Shown piece after piece: positions 29,343 through 37,915 of a DNA stretch of 51,831 bases. Position numbers and translations under genes: made by a program. Positions within the stretch are counted from its first letter, which is position 1. The number at the start of each line of letters is the position of its first letter. Origin of the DNA: Polaromonas sp. (lineage in GTDB: Bacteria; Pseudomonadota; Gammaproteobacteria; Burkholderiales; Burkholderiaceae_C); assembly GCA_025352405.1 (NCBI GenBank), contig JANXTM010000197.1:1-51831 (forward strand), in the 5' to 3' direction. The notes below the pieces were generated by a model that was not told where the DNA came from, did not search any database, and worked only from the letters and a program-made list of their open reading frames with translations.

Positions 29343-29812
29343 AACACGCCAATGACCTGAACTTCAAACACCACTGGCCGGCCGGCCAATGGATGGTTAA
29401 AGTCAAACTGCACCGCATCGCCTACCCCCCCCACTTGCAGCACACTGCCGGCGTATTGCCCCATGCCGTCGGGCGTAGGGAACTGCACCACATCACCGGC
29501 CTTGTATTGTTCGTCCGGGTCACCCAGCTCATTGAGCAGCTTGCGCGCCACCGTTTGCAGCAAATCGGGGTTGCGCTCGCCAAAAGCCACGCCTGCAGGC
29601 AACTCAAAGGTGATGCGCGTGCCTTCTGGCAAGCCCATCAAACGCTGCTCGATCGCTGGTGACAACTGGCCCGTGCCCAGGCTCAGCGTGGCGGGTTTGC
29701 CGCCAAAAGTGTTGATGATGTCCACACCGTCTGGGCCCGCCATGCGGTAATGCAGGGTTAAAAAAGAACCCGGCTCAATGGCGGGTGGTGCAATGTGCGT
29801 GTCGGCAGACAT
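29339..29812 (-). CDS. fkpB: FKBP-type peptidyl-prolyl cis-trans isomerase, SlpA/FkpB type
   Basis: Cytoplasmic prolyl isomerase and chaperone of 157 residues. FKBP features are PGSFLTLHYRMAGPDGVDII, NTFGGKPATLSLGTGQLSPA and IEQRLMGLPEGTRITFELPA, with the inserted flap domain of the SlyD/FkpB group (NPDLLQTVARKLLNELGDPD). The C-terminus DFNHPLAGRPVVFEVQVIGV is typical. No histidine-rich metal-binding tail is present, separating it from SlyD. It lies just upstream of ispH on the same strand. Confidence 0.92.
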   Translation of the reverse strand: MSADTHIAPPAIEPGSFLTLHYRMAGPDGVDIINTFGGKPATLSLGTGQLSPAIEQRLMGLPEGTRITFELPAGVAFGERNPDLLQTVARKLLNELGDPDEQYKAGDVVQFPTPDGMGQYAGSVLQVGGVGDAVQFDFNHPLAGRPVVFEVQVIGVL

Positions 29813-29902
29813 AAAACTTTCTGGAGGGCGCCCGGGAAGACAAGTGTTTGTAAACTGCCTCTATTGTAGAAAGTTAGCCGCACCCCCTGCCCGACCAAGC
29901 CC

Positions 29903-30577
29903 ATGCTACTAAAAGACCTTCCCCTAAATGCCCGCCCACGTGAAAAACTGCTGGCCCGTGGCCCCGGCGCACTCAGTGATGCCGAGCTGCTGGCGCTGCT
30001 GCTGCGCACCGGCTTGCCCGGCAAAAACGCGCTGCAGATGGGTCAGGAGTTGGTGGACACCTTCGGCGGTTTGGCGGGGCTGCTGCACACCAGGCCAGAG
30101 GCACTTAAAAACATCAAGGGTCTGGGTCCCGCCAAACGCGCTGAAATCGTCGCGGTGCTGGAGCTGGCCCGGCGTGCGTTGAGCGAGCAACTGAAAGAAA
30201 AGACTGTGTTTGCCACACCCCAGGCCGTGCGGGACTACCTGCAACTGCAGCTTGGCAGCCGCCCGCATGAGATTTTTGCCGTGCTGTTTCTGGACAGCCA
30301 GCACCGGCTGATTGCACTTGAAGAGCTTTTCAGGGGAACCCTCACCCAGACCAGCGTCTATCCGCGTGAGGTCGTGGTGCGGGCCTTGGCGCTCAATGCG
30401 GCCAGCGTGGTGTTAGCCCACAACCACCCCAGCGGCGCTGCCCAGCCCTCACGAGCAGACGAGGCATTGACGCAGACCCTGAAGGCAGCCTTAAGTCTGG
30501 TTGATGTGCGCGTGCTCGACCATTTCGTGGTGACGAGTACCCAGGCAGTGTCCATGGCTGAGCTGGGACTGCTCTAA
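29903..30577 (+). CDS. radC: RadC-family JAB/MPN domain protein
   Basis: Protein of 224 residues with an N-terminal helix-hairpin-helix region ([40 protein letters not shown]) and a C-terminal JAMM metalloprotease-like domain. The metal motif is [17 protein letters not shown] with an upstream Glu in [18 protein letters not shown]. RadC was named for DNA repair, but its biochemical role is still unsettled. It is divergent from fkpB across 90 nt, with an Smr protein gene following after 35 nt. Confidence 0.94.
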   Translation: MLLKDLPLNARPREKLLARGPGALSDAELLALLLRTGLPGKNALQMGQELVDTFGGLAGLLHTRPEALKNIKGLGPAKRAEIVAVLELARRALSEQLKEKTVFATPQAVRDYLQLQLGSRPHEIFAVLFLDSQHRLIALEELFRGTLTQTSVYPREVVVRALALNAASVVLAHNHPSGAAQPSRADEALTQTLKAALSLVDVRVLDHFVVTSTQAVSMAELGLL

Positions 30578-30612
30578 TTGCAGCTGATTGATCAGAAGCT
30601 GTAACCTCCACC

Positions 30613-31560
30613 ATGCGCCCCACCAGAGACCCGACACTCAAGCCCGACCTGGCCCCTGCACTGCGGCAGGCACTTGAAGCCGTACTCAGGCGCGCACCAC
30701 CGGCTGCCAACCCACCCGCCCCGGCCGCGCCCGCCGTCACGCGCGCCCAGAAGCGGCCGATTCGCCAGCCCGACCTGCGCATCGCACCGCCGCGCGCAAC
30801 GCCCAAGGCAAAAGTAGCCAAAATTACACAAACCGGCGGGCTGGCCAAGCCTGCAACCACAAAAAAAACGGCCAGACCAGTCAACACAAAAACACCTCAA
30901 CGCAAGAGCCAGCCCCCCATCAAGACGCTCCAGGACCTGCTGGCTGTCAAGTTTGCTATTGAGACCCGTGCCAAACTGGCGGCCGAGCGCGAAGCGGCCA
31001 GGGCTGTCCTTGAAGCCAAAACCCGCGCAGAAAAAGAACTCTTCAGCCGCGCCGTTGGTCCTGTCAAAGCGCTGCCGCCCAAGCACCGGCCAGGTCACCG
31101 CGCCATGCTGCCGTCCGTACAAGCCCCGCCAATTGCCGTGCAGCACCAGCTGGACGAGTTGGCCGTGATGCGTGAGGCGATTTCGGACGAATTCGATGCG
31201 GAAACCCTGCTTGACACCGATGACGCACTGAGTTTCAGGCGGCCCGGTATGGGGCCGGACGTGACGCGCAAATTGCGTCGGGGTGGCTGGAGCATTCAGG
31301 GCCAGCTGGATCTGCACGGGCTGCGCCGCGAAGACGCCCGCGAGGCCCTGAGCCATTTCATCCGGGACGCAACCAAAGTCGGCTGGCGCTGCGTGCGCGT
31401 GGTACACGGCAAAGGTCTGGGCTCACCCGGTAAAACGCCCATCCTGAAGGGCAAGGTGCAAAGCTGGCTGGTTCAAAAGCAGGAAGTGCTCGCCTTTGTG
31501 CAGGCCCGGCCTGCACATGGCGGGGCTGGGGCCTTGCTGGTGCTGCTGGCGCAAAGCTGA
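30613..31560 (+). CDS. Smr-domain protein
   Basis: Protein of 315 residues with a long basic, Pro/Ala/Lys-rich N-terminal region (about residues 1-200, low complexity around PPAANPPAPAAPAV) and a C-terminal Smr domain at about 220-315. The Smr motifs are QGQLDLHGLRREDAREALSH and CVRVVHGKGLGSPGKTPILK, matching the small MutS-related endonuclease domain (LDxH and HGxG). Stand-alone Smr proteins can act as nucleases on DNA or RNA; the target is unknown. It follows radC by 35 nt. Confidence 0.87.
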   Translation: MRPTRDPTLKPDLAPALRQALEAVLRRAPPAANPPAPAAPAVTRAQKRPIRQPDLRIAPPRATPKAKVAKITQTGGLAKPATTKKTARPVNTKTPQRKSQPPIKTLQDLLAVKFAIETRAKLAAEREAARAVLEAKTRAEKELFSRAVGPVKALPPKHRPGHRAMLPSVQAPPIAVQHQLDELAVMREAISDEFDAETLLDTDDALSFRRPGMGPDVTRKLRRGGWSIQGQLDLHGLRREDAREALSHFIRDATKVGWRCVRVVHGKGLGSPGKTPILKGKVQSWLVQKQEVLAFVQARPAHGGAGALLVLLAQS

Positions 31561-31870
31561 GTTTTTTGGGTATTTTCAACACACCCACTGATTGCTATTA
31601 TTTTCATAGCTTGTAGCCCTCGTACTTCTTGCCGCGCAGCCTGTTTTCACTTTAAACTACCGCGTTTTGGCGTTGGACTGGAATAGGTTTTAACGATGGT
31701 TGACGAAAGCGGCATGTTCCAAACAGGGAGATCCCCTTGCGCATAGGTGAAATCGGCCCATAAGACAGCAAATACGGGGACAATACGCTATTATTTTTGT
31801 AGCAATTGACGGCTTATCTCCCGGCGACAAAAAAAGCACGGCGCTGTGTTGGCCAGCAACTGGAAATCCA
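31561..31870. other. Intergenic stretch with two GCTAT/ATAGC palindromes
   Basis: These 310 nt separate the convergent Smr and truncated-haemoglobin genes. They hold GCTAT-n7-ATAGC at 31594-31610 and a degenerate relative at 31787-31803. I see no gene, no tRNA and no strong T-tailed terminator. Confidence 0.6.
31594..31610. repeat. GCTAT/ATAGC palindrome after the Smr gene
   Basis: GCTAT (31594-31598) and ATAGC (31606-31610) around a 7-nt AT-rich loop, 34 nt after the Smr stop; a weaker copy lies at 31787-31803. Confidence 0.55.
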
Positions 31871-32311
31871 TCACTCGCCCCGGTTACGCATCCAGTCGGC
31901 TGTCTGAAAAAACGAAGTATTCAGGCGCATGCGCAGCGCCTCGTCAACGCCCGTTTCCACCATAGCCTGGTTCATGCAGGCCAGCCATTGGTCTCGTTCC
32001 CGGATTCCGATGACGCCGCCGCCGGTTTGCTGCGGCATGTGGCGCATGCGCAGCTTGGGATGCCCAAAACGCTCGGTGTAATGCTGCGGCCCACCCATCC
32101 AGCCGCATAAAAACCAGAACAGACGCTGACGTGCGTTGTCGAGTGGCCCGGCATGGGCGGCGCGCAGGGCACTGAAGTTGGGCTCCAGGTCCATCAGGTC
32201 ATAAAAACGCTCGACCAGGGCTTTCACGTGCGCTTCGCCGCCTATCCACTCAAACGGTGTTTCGAACGGAGGATTGCCCGGGGGCTTGTCTTCAATTTGC
32301 ATAACCGCCAT
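31871..32311 (-). CDS. Truncated haemoglobin (group II-like)
   Basis: Small haem protein of 146 residues, of the two-over-two globin type. Landmarks are ETPFEWIGGEAHVKALVERF (B/E-helix region), ALRAAHAGPLDNARQRLFWF, GWMGGPQHYTERFGHPKLRM with the proximal His in the GHPKLRMRH segment, and DQWLACMNQAMVE. Such proteins bind O2, NO or peroxide and may protect against nitrosative stress or assist oxygen supply. The start ATG (32309-32311) shares one base with the stop of the upstream permease gene (TAATG), so translation is probably coupled. An extra upstream start is less likely. Confidence 0.88.
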   Translation of the reverse strand: MAVMQIEDKPPGNPPFETPFEWIGGEAHVKALVERFYDLMDLEPNFSALRAAHAGPLDNARQRLFWFLCGWMGGPQHYTERFGHPKLRMRHMPQQTGGGVIGIRERDQWLACMNQAMVETGVDEALRMRLNTSFFQTADWMRNRGE

Positions 32312-34869
32312 TATTGAGCTTTGCGAAGTGTCTCCACGACGGGCGTATTGAGCACCGAGCGCAGCCCCCACCAGCCGGCCGCTAGTGCCAGCACAGCGCC
32401 CGCCAGGCTACCCAGTACAGGCACTGTCCATGAACCGGTCCAGCTGAAGTCAAACACATAGCGCGCGAGCGCCCAGCCTACCGCCAATGCAACCAGCGAC
32501 GCCAAAAATCCCGCCAGCAAGCCCACACCGGCCAACTCGGCACGCTGCACCTGGCGAAGCAGCGAGGCCCTGGCACCTACCGCGCGCATGATGGCAAACT
32601 CTCTGGCACGCTCTTCCCGGGTAGCGGTGATGGCCGCAAACAGCACCACCAGCCCGGCGGCCAGCGTGAAACCAAACAAAAATTCAACGGCGCGTATCAC
32701 CTGGTCAAGCACGCGCTGCACCTGGGCCAGCGTGCTGGTCATGTCTACGTTGGTGATATTTGGAAAGGCCTTGACGAGTTCGTTGTCAAAGCTTTGCGGG
32801 CTGGCCTGCCCGGCTACCGCCGCTTTGGGCTCCGGGGCGCGGTAGGCGCTGATATAGGACACGGGCACGTCGGCGAGCTCTGCGACCGGGTACATCACAA
32901 AAAAGTTCACGCGCATCGAACCCCAGTCGACCTTGCGCAGACTGGTGATTTTCGCCTCACTGACCTGGCCACCCATGTCAAAGCGCAGTGAGTCGCCCAG
33001 CTTGAGGCCCAGGGTTTTAGCCAAGCCCTCTTCAACGCTCACAGCGTCTTTTTCACCCGGTGTCCACTTACCCGCAACCGTCTGGTTATGGGCCGGTTGC
33101 TCGGTGTTGTTGGACAGGTTGAACTCCCGGTCAACCAGGCGCTTGGCGCGGTCGTCTTCAAAATCGTCGGGCGTGATGGCTTTGCCGTTAACCGCCACCA
33201 GTCGGCCCCGAATCATGGGATACCAGTCAAATTTGGTCACGCCGCCGTCGCGCAGCGCTTTTTTAAAAGCATCACCCTGCTCGGGCTGCACGTTGATGAC
33301 AAAACGGTTAGGCGCATCTGGCGGCGTGGCCTTGCGCCAGCTGCTGATCAGGTCGGTGCGCAACAGGACCAGCAGCATCAGCGCCAACAGGCCGACAGCT
33401 AAGGCACTGGTCTGCACCACAGCATAAATCGGGCGTGCCGACAATTGGCGCGTCGCCAGTACCAGCCAACGTGGTGCCACATCTTCGTTGACGCTGGCTC
33501 TCAAAACCTTGACGGCGGCATAACTGGCTGCCGCGAACACCAGCACGGCTGCTGCAAAACCGCCCACTGCAATCAGGCCCAACTTCAAATCGCTACTGGC
33601 GGCGACCAACAAAGCTGCAAAGCCGATCATGCCCACGCCCAGCACCGCCATGGATGCAGGCTTCAGATTACCCACGTCACGGCGGATCACGCGCAGCGGC
33701 GGGACAGAGGCGAGTTGCAATACGGGCGGCAGGCCAAATGCCAGGAGCAGGGTCAGGCCCATGCCCATACCGAAAATAACCGGCCACACGGTAGCGGCAG
33801 GAAGTGCGCTTTCAACCAGACCGGCCAGCAGCACGACAAAACCATAATGCACGGCAAAGCCGACGGCCACGCCCAACGCACTGGCTGCTAGGCCGGCCAG
33901 CACAAACTCGAACCCATAGGCCAAGGCAATGGTGCGTTGCGGCTGGCCGAGCACGCGTAGCATGGCGCAATCGTCGAGATGCTTCGCGGCAAAGCCGCGC
34001 GCCACGATGGCGACGGCCACGGCGCTGAGCAGCGCTGCCAACAACGCGACCAGATTTAAAAACTTTTCGGCACGGTCTAGCGTTTGCTTCATCTCAGGGC
34101 TGCCGGACTCCAGCGACTCCAGCCGGACCCCGCGAACGCCAGTTTGCTCAAATGGCTTTTTGATCTCTACATTGGCCCAGGTGACGTAGTCGCTAACCGC
34201 CTTGTCGTTACCCGCCACGGCAAACCGGTAGCTGGTACGACTGGCCGGCTGGATAAGTCCGGTGGCGGCGACGTCAGCCTGATTAATCATGGCTCGGGGT
34301 GAAAAGCTGATAAATCCCGCGCCCCGATCAGGCTCTTGCACGATAATGCGCGTGACTTTGAAGCTGGCGTCGCCCATGAGCAGGGTTTGGCCCAGCTTGA
34401 GGCTGAGGCTGTCGAGCAGCGAAGCATCGGCCCACGCTGTGCCAGGTGCGGGGACATCTTTGGTGTCAAAACCCTGGCTTTCAGCGTTGTCAGCCACTTT
34501 CATGGTGCCGCGCAGCGGATAACCTTCAGGCACCGCCTTGAAGGCAACCAGCTTGGTAGCGCCGCCCTCGACATCTGTAGCGCGACCCATGGTCGGAAAA
34601 CTGACGGTTGTGATGGCTTTGAGGCCAAGAGCCTGCGCTTTGGCAATAAAGGCCGCTGGTGTCACGCCATCACTGCGAATCACGGCGTCACCACCCAACA
34701 ATTGCCGGGCATCGCGCTGCAAGCCCCCTTTAAGCCGGTCCGCAAAAAAACCGACCGCCGTCAGCGCCGCGACTGCCAGCGTAACGGCGACAATCAAAAG
34801 CTGCAACTCACCAGCGCGCAGATCGCGCAGCAGGGTACGCCAGCCGAGTTTTATGAAAAGTGTGTTCAT
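32311..34869 (-). CDS. FtsX-family ABC transporter permease (YbbP-like)
   Basis: Large inner-membrane permease of 852 residues with two FtsX-type membrane blocks and extended periplasmic domains. N-terminal WRTLLRDLRAGELQLLIVAV begins the first helix. A central block of helices contains LALVLAGLAASALGVAVGF-like sequence (within residues 290-480). The C-terminal block has AGLVVLFAAITATREERARE and FAIMRAVGARASLLRQVQRA, a typical FtsX coupling region. It resembles permeases paired with a YbbA/LolD-like ATPase for lipoprotein, toxin or lipid export; no ATPase gene is adjacent. The ATG at 34867-34869 is chosen over one six codons upstream. Confidence 0.88.
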   Translation of the reverse strand: MNTLFIKLGWRTLLRDLRAGELQLLIVAVTLAVAALTAVGFFADRLKGGLQRDARQLLGGDAVIRSDGVTPAAFIAKAQALGLKAITTVSFPTMGRATDVEGGATKLVAFKAVPEGYPLRGTMKVADNAESQGFDTKDVPAPGTAWADASLLDSLSLKLGQTLLMGDASFKVTRIIVQEPDRGAGFISFSPRAMINQADVAATGLIQPASRTSYRFAVAGNDKAVSDYVTWANVEIKKPFEQTGVRGVRLESLESGSPEMKQTLDRAEKFLNLVALLAALLSAVAVAIVARGFAAKHLDDCAMLRVLGQPQRTIALAYGFEFVLAGLAASALGVAVGFAVHYGFVVLLAGLVESALPAATVWPVIFGMGMGLTLLLAFGLPPVLQLASVPPLRVIRRDVGNLKPASMAVLGVGMIGFAALLVAASSDLKLGLIAVGGFAAAVLVFAAASYAAVKVLRASVNEDVAPRWLVLATRQLSARPIYAVVQTSALAVGLLALMLLVLLRTDLISSWRKATPPDAPNRFVINVQPEQGDAFKKALRDGGVTKFDWYPMIRGRLVAVNGKAITPDDFEDDRAKRLVDREFNLSNNTEQPAHNQTVAGKWTPGEKDAVSVEEGLAKTLGLKLGDSLRFDMGGQVSEAKITSLRKVDWGSMRVNFFVMYPVAELADVPVSYISAYRAPEPKAAVAGQASPQSFDNELVKAFPNITNVDMTSTLAQVQRVLDQVIRAVEFLFGFTLAAGLVVLFAAITATREERAREFAIMRAVGARASLLRQVQRAELAGVGLLAGFLASLVALAVGWALARYVFDFSWTGSWTVPVLGSLAGAVLALAAGWWGLRSVLNTPVVETLRKAQ

Positions 34870-34924
34870 CGCGTCACCATAACGCAAAACGGGTAGCCAG
34901 GATTAGCGTGAGGCTGGACTTGCT

Positions 34925-35965
34925 TCAGCCCAACAGGCCAGGCTGCAACTTCAGGCGCTGGGCATTGGCATAACAAAGAAAGCGTTTGTTGGTGGCACGA
35001 CCAATCGCGCACAGGCCGACAATTTGCGCCACCTGATGGCCCATTTGTGTGATGCCGCTACGCGACACCACAATCGGCACGCCCATCTGGGCGGACTTTA
35101 TAACCATTTCACTGGTCAGGCGGCCCGTGGTGTAGAAGACCAAACCTTCCGAACCGATATCTGCCGTTAAAGCGTTTTGTGCGGCTGCACCCTCTTCACC
35201 AGCCAGGGCTGCGGAACCGGCTTTGCCGGGCCGCAGGCGCAGCGCTCCCTCGGGGCTGAGTGCTGCGGCTCCAAACCCGCCTGCGCGGGTTTGGACAGCG
35301 CGAAGGGCCTGCGCATCTTGCGCTGGCACGTCCAGCGCAGTACGCGAAGCGACAAGCGTGGGGGTCATATTCATCCACATCCAGCCAGCGATGGTGTCAA
35401 TCGCGTTGTGCCTGCCCACATCCTCTACAAATAAAAGCATTTCGGGTTCGCTCGCAGCGGTGTCAAAAAGCGCGCAAGCATGCACTGACCCCGCAGATTT
35501 GTAGGTCGTTTCCTTAAGGCGAATCGTATTGACCAGCGAATAAAGCTGGCTTTGCGTCATATTCGCTTGAGGCGGCAACCTGATTTGATCAACTTCATCC
35601 ATTAACCCACCAAACACGCTGCCCTGTCCACAGCCCGTGGTCACCACCCGCTTTGACGTTTTTTCTTCAATGTCTGTAATGCCGTTTCTGGTTTTAACGG
35701 CTGCAGAGCCGACATCCCAGTCGACGGTGATGGACTCGATATCCTCCACTTTTTTGACCAGCCGTTGGTTGCGCAAATAGCCCATCACCAACAATTCGGG
35801 GTGCGCACCCAATGTCATGAGTGTGACCAGCTCGCGCTTGTCAACATAAACCGTAAGCGCGCGCTCAGCCGGAATTGAAACCGCGTGGTGCTCGCCAAAT
35901 TCATTGACGGCGTCAATCTCGCAGGTCAGCGGTGCCTGGGCTAGCGTCAGATAAGGCAAGATCAT
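34925..35965 (-). CDS. fdhD: Formate dehydrogenase sulfurtransferase FdhD with in-frame insertion
   Basis: Maturation factor that transfers sulfur to the Mo-bisPGD cofactor of formate dehydrogenases; both enzymes upstream would need it. Family sequence includes PAERALTVYVDKRELVTLMT, the catalytic-cysteine loop TTGCGQGSVFGGLMDE, VGRHNAIDTIAGWMWM and GLVFYTTGRLTSEMVIKSAQ. The loop has only one Cys, not the CxxC of E. coli. The length of 346 exceeds the usual 260-290. About residues 199-262 (TPTLVASRTALDVPAQDAQA and onward) are not family sequence but are encoded by a dispersed repeat that splits the domain between GWMWM and EGLVFYTTGRL. A terminator lies upstream, so fdhD may rely on read-through or its own promoter. 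Confidence 0.92.
   Translation of the reverse strand: MILPYLTLAQAPLTCEIDAVNEFGEHHAVSIPAERALTVYVDKRELVTLMTLGAHPELLVMGYLRNQRLVKKVEDIESITVDWDVGSAAVKTRNGITDIEEKTSKRVVTTGCGQGSVFGGLMDEVDQIRLPPQANMTQSQLYSLVNTIRLKETTYKSAGSVHACALFDTAASEPEMLLFVEDVGRHNAIDTIAGWMWMNMTPTLVASRTALDVPAQDAQALRAVQTRAGGFGAAALSPEGALRLRPGKAGSAALAGEEGAAAQNALTADIGSEGLVFYTTGRLTSEMVIKSAQMGVPIVVSRSGITQMGHQVAQIVGLCAIGRATNKRFLCYANAQRLKLQPGLLG
35175..35371. repeat. Dispersed repeat element, long copy inserted in fdhD
   Basis: The segment from about 35175 to 35371 contains several GC-rich palindromes, including AACCCGC...GCGGGTT (35274-35292) and CTCCCTCGGGG (35244 area). Its right end (about 35341-35371) matches 29312-29342 with one difference. 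It sits within the fdhD frame and is translated without stops. Left boundary is approximate because the short copy is internally deleted or divergent. Confidence 0.6.
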
Positions 35966-35981
35966 GGAGAGAGACTACATT

Positions 35982-36008
35982 AAAAAAGCCGACACCTTGC
36001 GGGTCGGC
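35982..36008 (-). terminator. Terminator between the periplasmic FDH operon and fdhD
   Basis: On the minus strand, GCCGAC (36008-36003) and GTCGGC (35993-35988) form a stem with a 9-nt loop, followed by six T (35987-35982). It is 35 nt after the stop of the last operon gene and 17 nt before the fdhD start. Confidence 0.8.
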
Positions 36009-36042
36009 CTTGGGTAAGCAGACTTGGAAAAAGGGCAATATT

Positions 36043-36432
36043 TCAGGACTTCATGGCAGGATTCACTACGGCGTCAGGTTGCTTGGTGCTAGGCGGGCTC
36101 GCCGCGGTGGTCGCAGGCGAATGCGCACCAGCCGCTTCAATCGGTTTGACAGCTTCAGGCGGCGTATAAACGAAAGCGCCGGGATCAGCACAGGCCGGTG
36201 TAGCGGATGCAGGTTTGACATCTTTGCCGGCTGAATTGGCAGACTTGAAATAAGCAGCAACCACCTTGTCTTGCGACCTGCACAGCTTGTACGAGTCCAA
36301 TTTTCCTGCCCAGGCAATCTTGGCAGAAGCCTCTGCGGCCTTGGCTTTCGCCTCGTCGCTCAGGGCTGGAAGCTTGGCCAGAACGGCCGATGAAACCGCC
36401 AAAGCAAGTGTTGAAATTAAAAATGTTTTCAT
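36043..36432 (-). CDS. Small exported protein of the formate dehydrogenase operon
   Basis: Predicted periplasmic protein of 129 residues. Signal peptide MKTFLISTLALAVSSAVLA is followed by a mature part with LSDEAKAKAAEASAKIAWAG, then KLDSYKLCRSQDKVVAAYFK and a Pro/Ala-rich tail (PPEAVKPIEAAGAHSPATTA). Two cysteines (KLCRSQ and PACADPG) could form a disulfide. AAGGAC precedes the ATG at 36430-36432. The gene is 14 nt downstream of the gamma subunit and ends the operon before a terminator. Not recognised beyond this; a role linked to the periplasmic enzyme is inferred only from position. Confidence 0.7.
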   Translation of the reverse strand: MKTFLISTLALAVSSAVLAKLPALSDEAKAKAAEASAKIAWAGKLDSYKLCRSQDKVVAAYFKSANSAGKDVKPASATPACADPGAFVYTPPEAVKPIEAAGAHSPATTAASPPSTKQPDAVVNPAMKS

Positions 36433-36446
36433 AAAGTCCTTACTTT

Positions 36447-37661
36447 TTAGACCTGTACAGTCTGGCCAGGAGGCGCAGGCTCGCTGCGCTGGGCTGGGAT
36501 TTTCCCGGCTTTCACGTCGTCGTACCAATACCCATGGTGCTCTTTGGCCCAAGTCTCATCAACATAGCCAGTTTTCATACCCTGGTAAGCGTCTTGCATG
36601 CCGATAGTACCCAAGTAAATATGGGCAACAAACATCGCCATCATCAACACCGTGGCAACCGCATGCACCATGTGGGCAATTTGCATGGTCGAGCGCTCGT
36701 AGACCAGGCCGGGTAACAGCCTGTCAAGCACAAAGCCCGATGACACCACGACCAACCCCAAAAAGAATACGCCGCCCCAAAACACAATTTTTTCACCTGC
36801 GTTAAAACGGTTGGATGCCGGTTCAGCACCACCAAATAAACCGCCGCCTTTGAGCAACCAGCCGATATCGCCTTTTTGCGGCCAGTTATCGCGCAAAAAG
36901 GTCAAAAATACCACCATCAAAGACACCGCAAACAGCGGACCAGCAAAATTGTGCAAGTTTTTCAGCACATAGGTCAGCCAGCCAAACAGCGTACCGCCCA
37001 TAATAGGCAGCAAGAAAAATTTCCCGAAAGCCATGACAACACCAGAAACAGCCAAAATCACGAATGCAATCGCATTGGACCAATGCGCGGCCCGCTCAAA
37101 CGGTGTAAAACGCTCAATTTTTCGGCCGGTGTCGGGTGCATGGTTTTTGATCATGCCCTTGCTGAAATAAAAGATGGCAATGGCCAGCACTACGATCAGT
37201 AGCAACGAGCCACCATAAGGAATCAACCAGTTATTACGCACCTGCCGCCAGGCTTCACCGGCATTGGTTAAGCGCGACCCCGGATATTGCACAAACGACT
37301 GAATCAAATTACCGGCTTCAGGGGCTTGGCTCAGCGGCAAGCTACTGTGGCCGGTTGCACCCGCACCGACCTGACGCCACATCGGGGCGTTGTTACCCGG
37401 CTGGACCTTTGAGCGCTCGGCGTTGGTCTGTTTCGCGTAGTTTGGATCAAGGTTTGCATCTGGCTTGACTTCAAAAATGTTTTGTCCCTGAATGCCACCA
37501 CCCGCGGGTGCTGCAAGGGCTGGCGCCGGCGCCGGTGTCACCAAACCTGAAGTTTGCGCTGACTTGACGGAAGACGTTTGCGCCTGAGCCCAACTGCCCA
37601 GACCAAAGGTGCCAACGGCAATTAAAAGCCAGGCCCAGCGTGAACGTACCGTGCATGTCAT
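36447..37661 (-). CDS. Formate dehydrogenase gamma subunit, cytochrome b556
   Basis: Membrane cytochrome b that takes electrons from the beta subunit to the quinone pool; 404 residues. Signal-like N-terminus (WAWLLIAVGTFGLGSWAQAQ), a Pro/Ala-rich periplasmic stretch, then about five helices. Haem-ligand candidates are in IERFTPFERAAHWSNAIAFV, LKNLHNFAGPLFAVSLMVVF and MQIAHMVHAVATVLMMAMFV then AHIYLG. The last part, AYQGMKTGYVDETWAKEHHG, is typical of FdhI/FdoI-like subunits. GGAGG lies 5 nt before the ATG at 37659-37661, deciding this start over one 29 codons upstream. Confidence 0.92.
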   Translation of the reverse strand: MTCTVRSRWAWLLIAVGTFGLGSWAQAQTSSVKSAQTSGLVTPAPAPALAAPAGGGIQGQNIFEVKPDANLDPNYAKQTNAERSKVQPGNNAPMWRQVGAGATGHSSLPLSQAPEAGNLIQSFVQYPGSRLTNAGEAWRQVRNNWLIPYGGSLLLIVVLAIAIFYFSKGMIKNHAPDTGRKIERFTPFERAAHWSNAIAFVILAVSGVVMAFGKFFLLPIMGGTLFGWLTYVLKNLHNFAGPLFAVSLMVVFLTFLRDNWPQKGDIGWLLKGGGLFGGAEPASNRFNAGEKIVFWGGVFFLGLVVVSSGFVLDRLLPGLVYERSTMQIAHMVHAVATVLMMAMFVAHIYLGTIGMQDAYQGMKTGYVDETWAKEHHGYWYDDVKAGKIPAQRSEPAPPGQTVQV

Positions 37662-37672
37662 AAGGCCTCCGA

Positions 37673-37915
37673 TCACTTGTTTGGAACCGTCATCTTGGAA
37701 TACTCGTTCTGGGTGTTCTGCATCCGGGCCTTGAGCCCTTGCTCCCAACTGGTTTTGTCACCGACTTTCCAGCCCGGTGCCACAAAATGGTTTTCTGCAC
37801 CCAAGTAGGCGGCCACATCATGCTTGCCAATGCCCAGCGTTTGCGGCTTCTCGCCGCAGCCCAACAGGCCCGCTGCCGCTGTAAGAGACACCATTACAAG
37901 CTTCAGGCGCATCAT
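37673..37915 (-). CDS. Small lipoprotein inside the formate dehydrogenase operon
   Basis: Predicted lipoprotein of 80 residues: MMRLKLVMVSLTAAAGLLGC with lipobox LLGC, then GEKPQTLGIGKHDVAAYLGA and a mature part ending EYSKMTVPNK. The ATG at 37913-37915 overlaps the TGA of the beta subunit (ATGA), so translation is coupled; an adjacent second ATG is equally possible. The gamma subunit follows after 11 nt. Family unknown to me. Fixed position between beta and gamma subunits suggests a role in assembly or anchoring of the enzyme. Confidence 0.75.
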   Translation of the reverse strand: MMRLKLVMVSLTAAAGLLGCGEKPQTLGIGKHDVAAYLGAENHFVAPGWKVGDKTSWEQGLKARMQNTQNEYSKMTVPNK

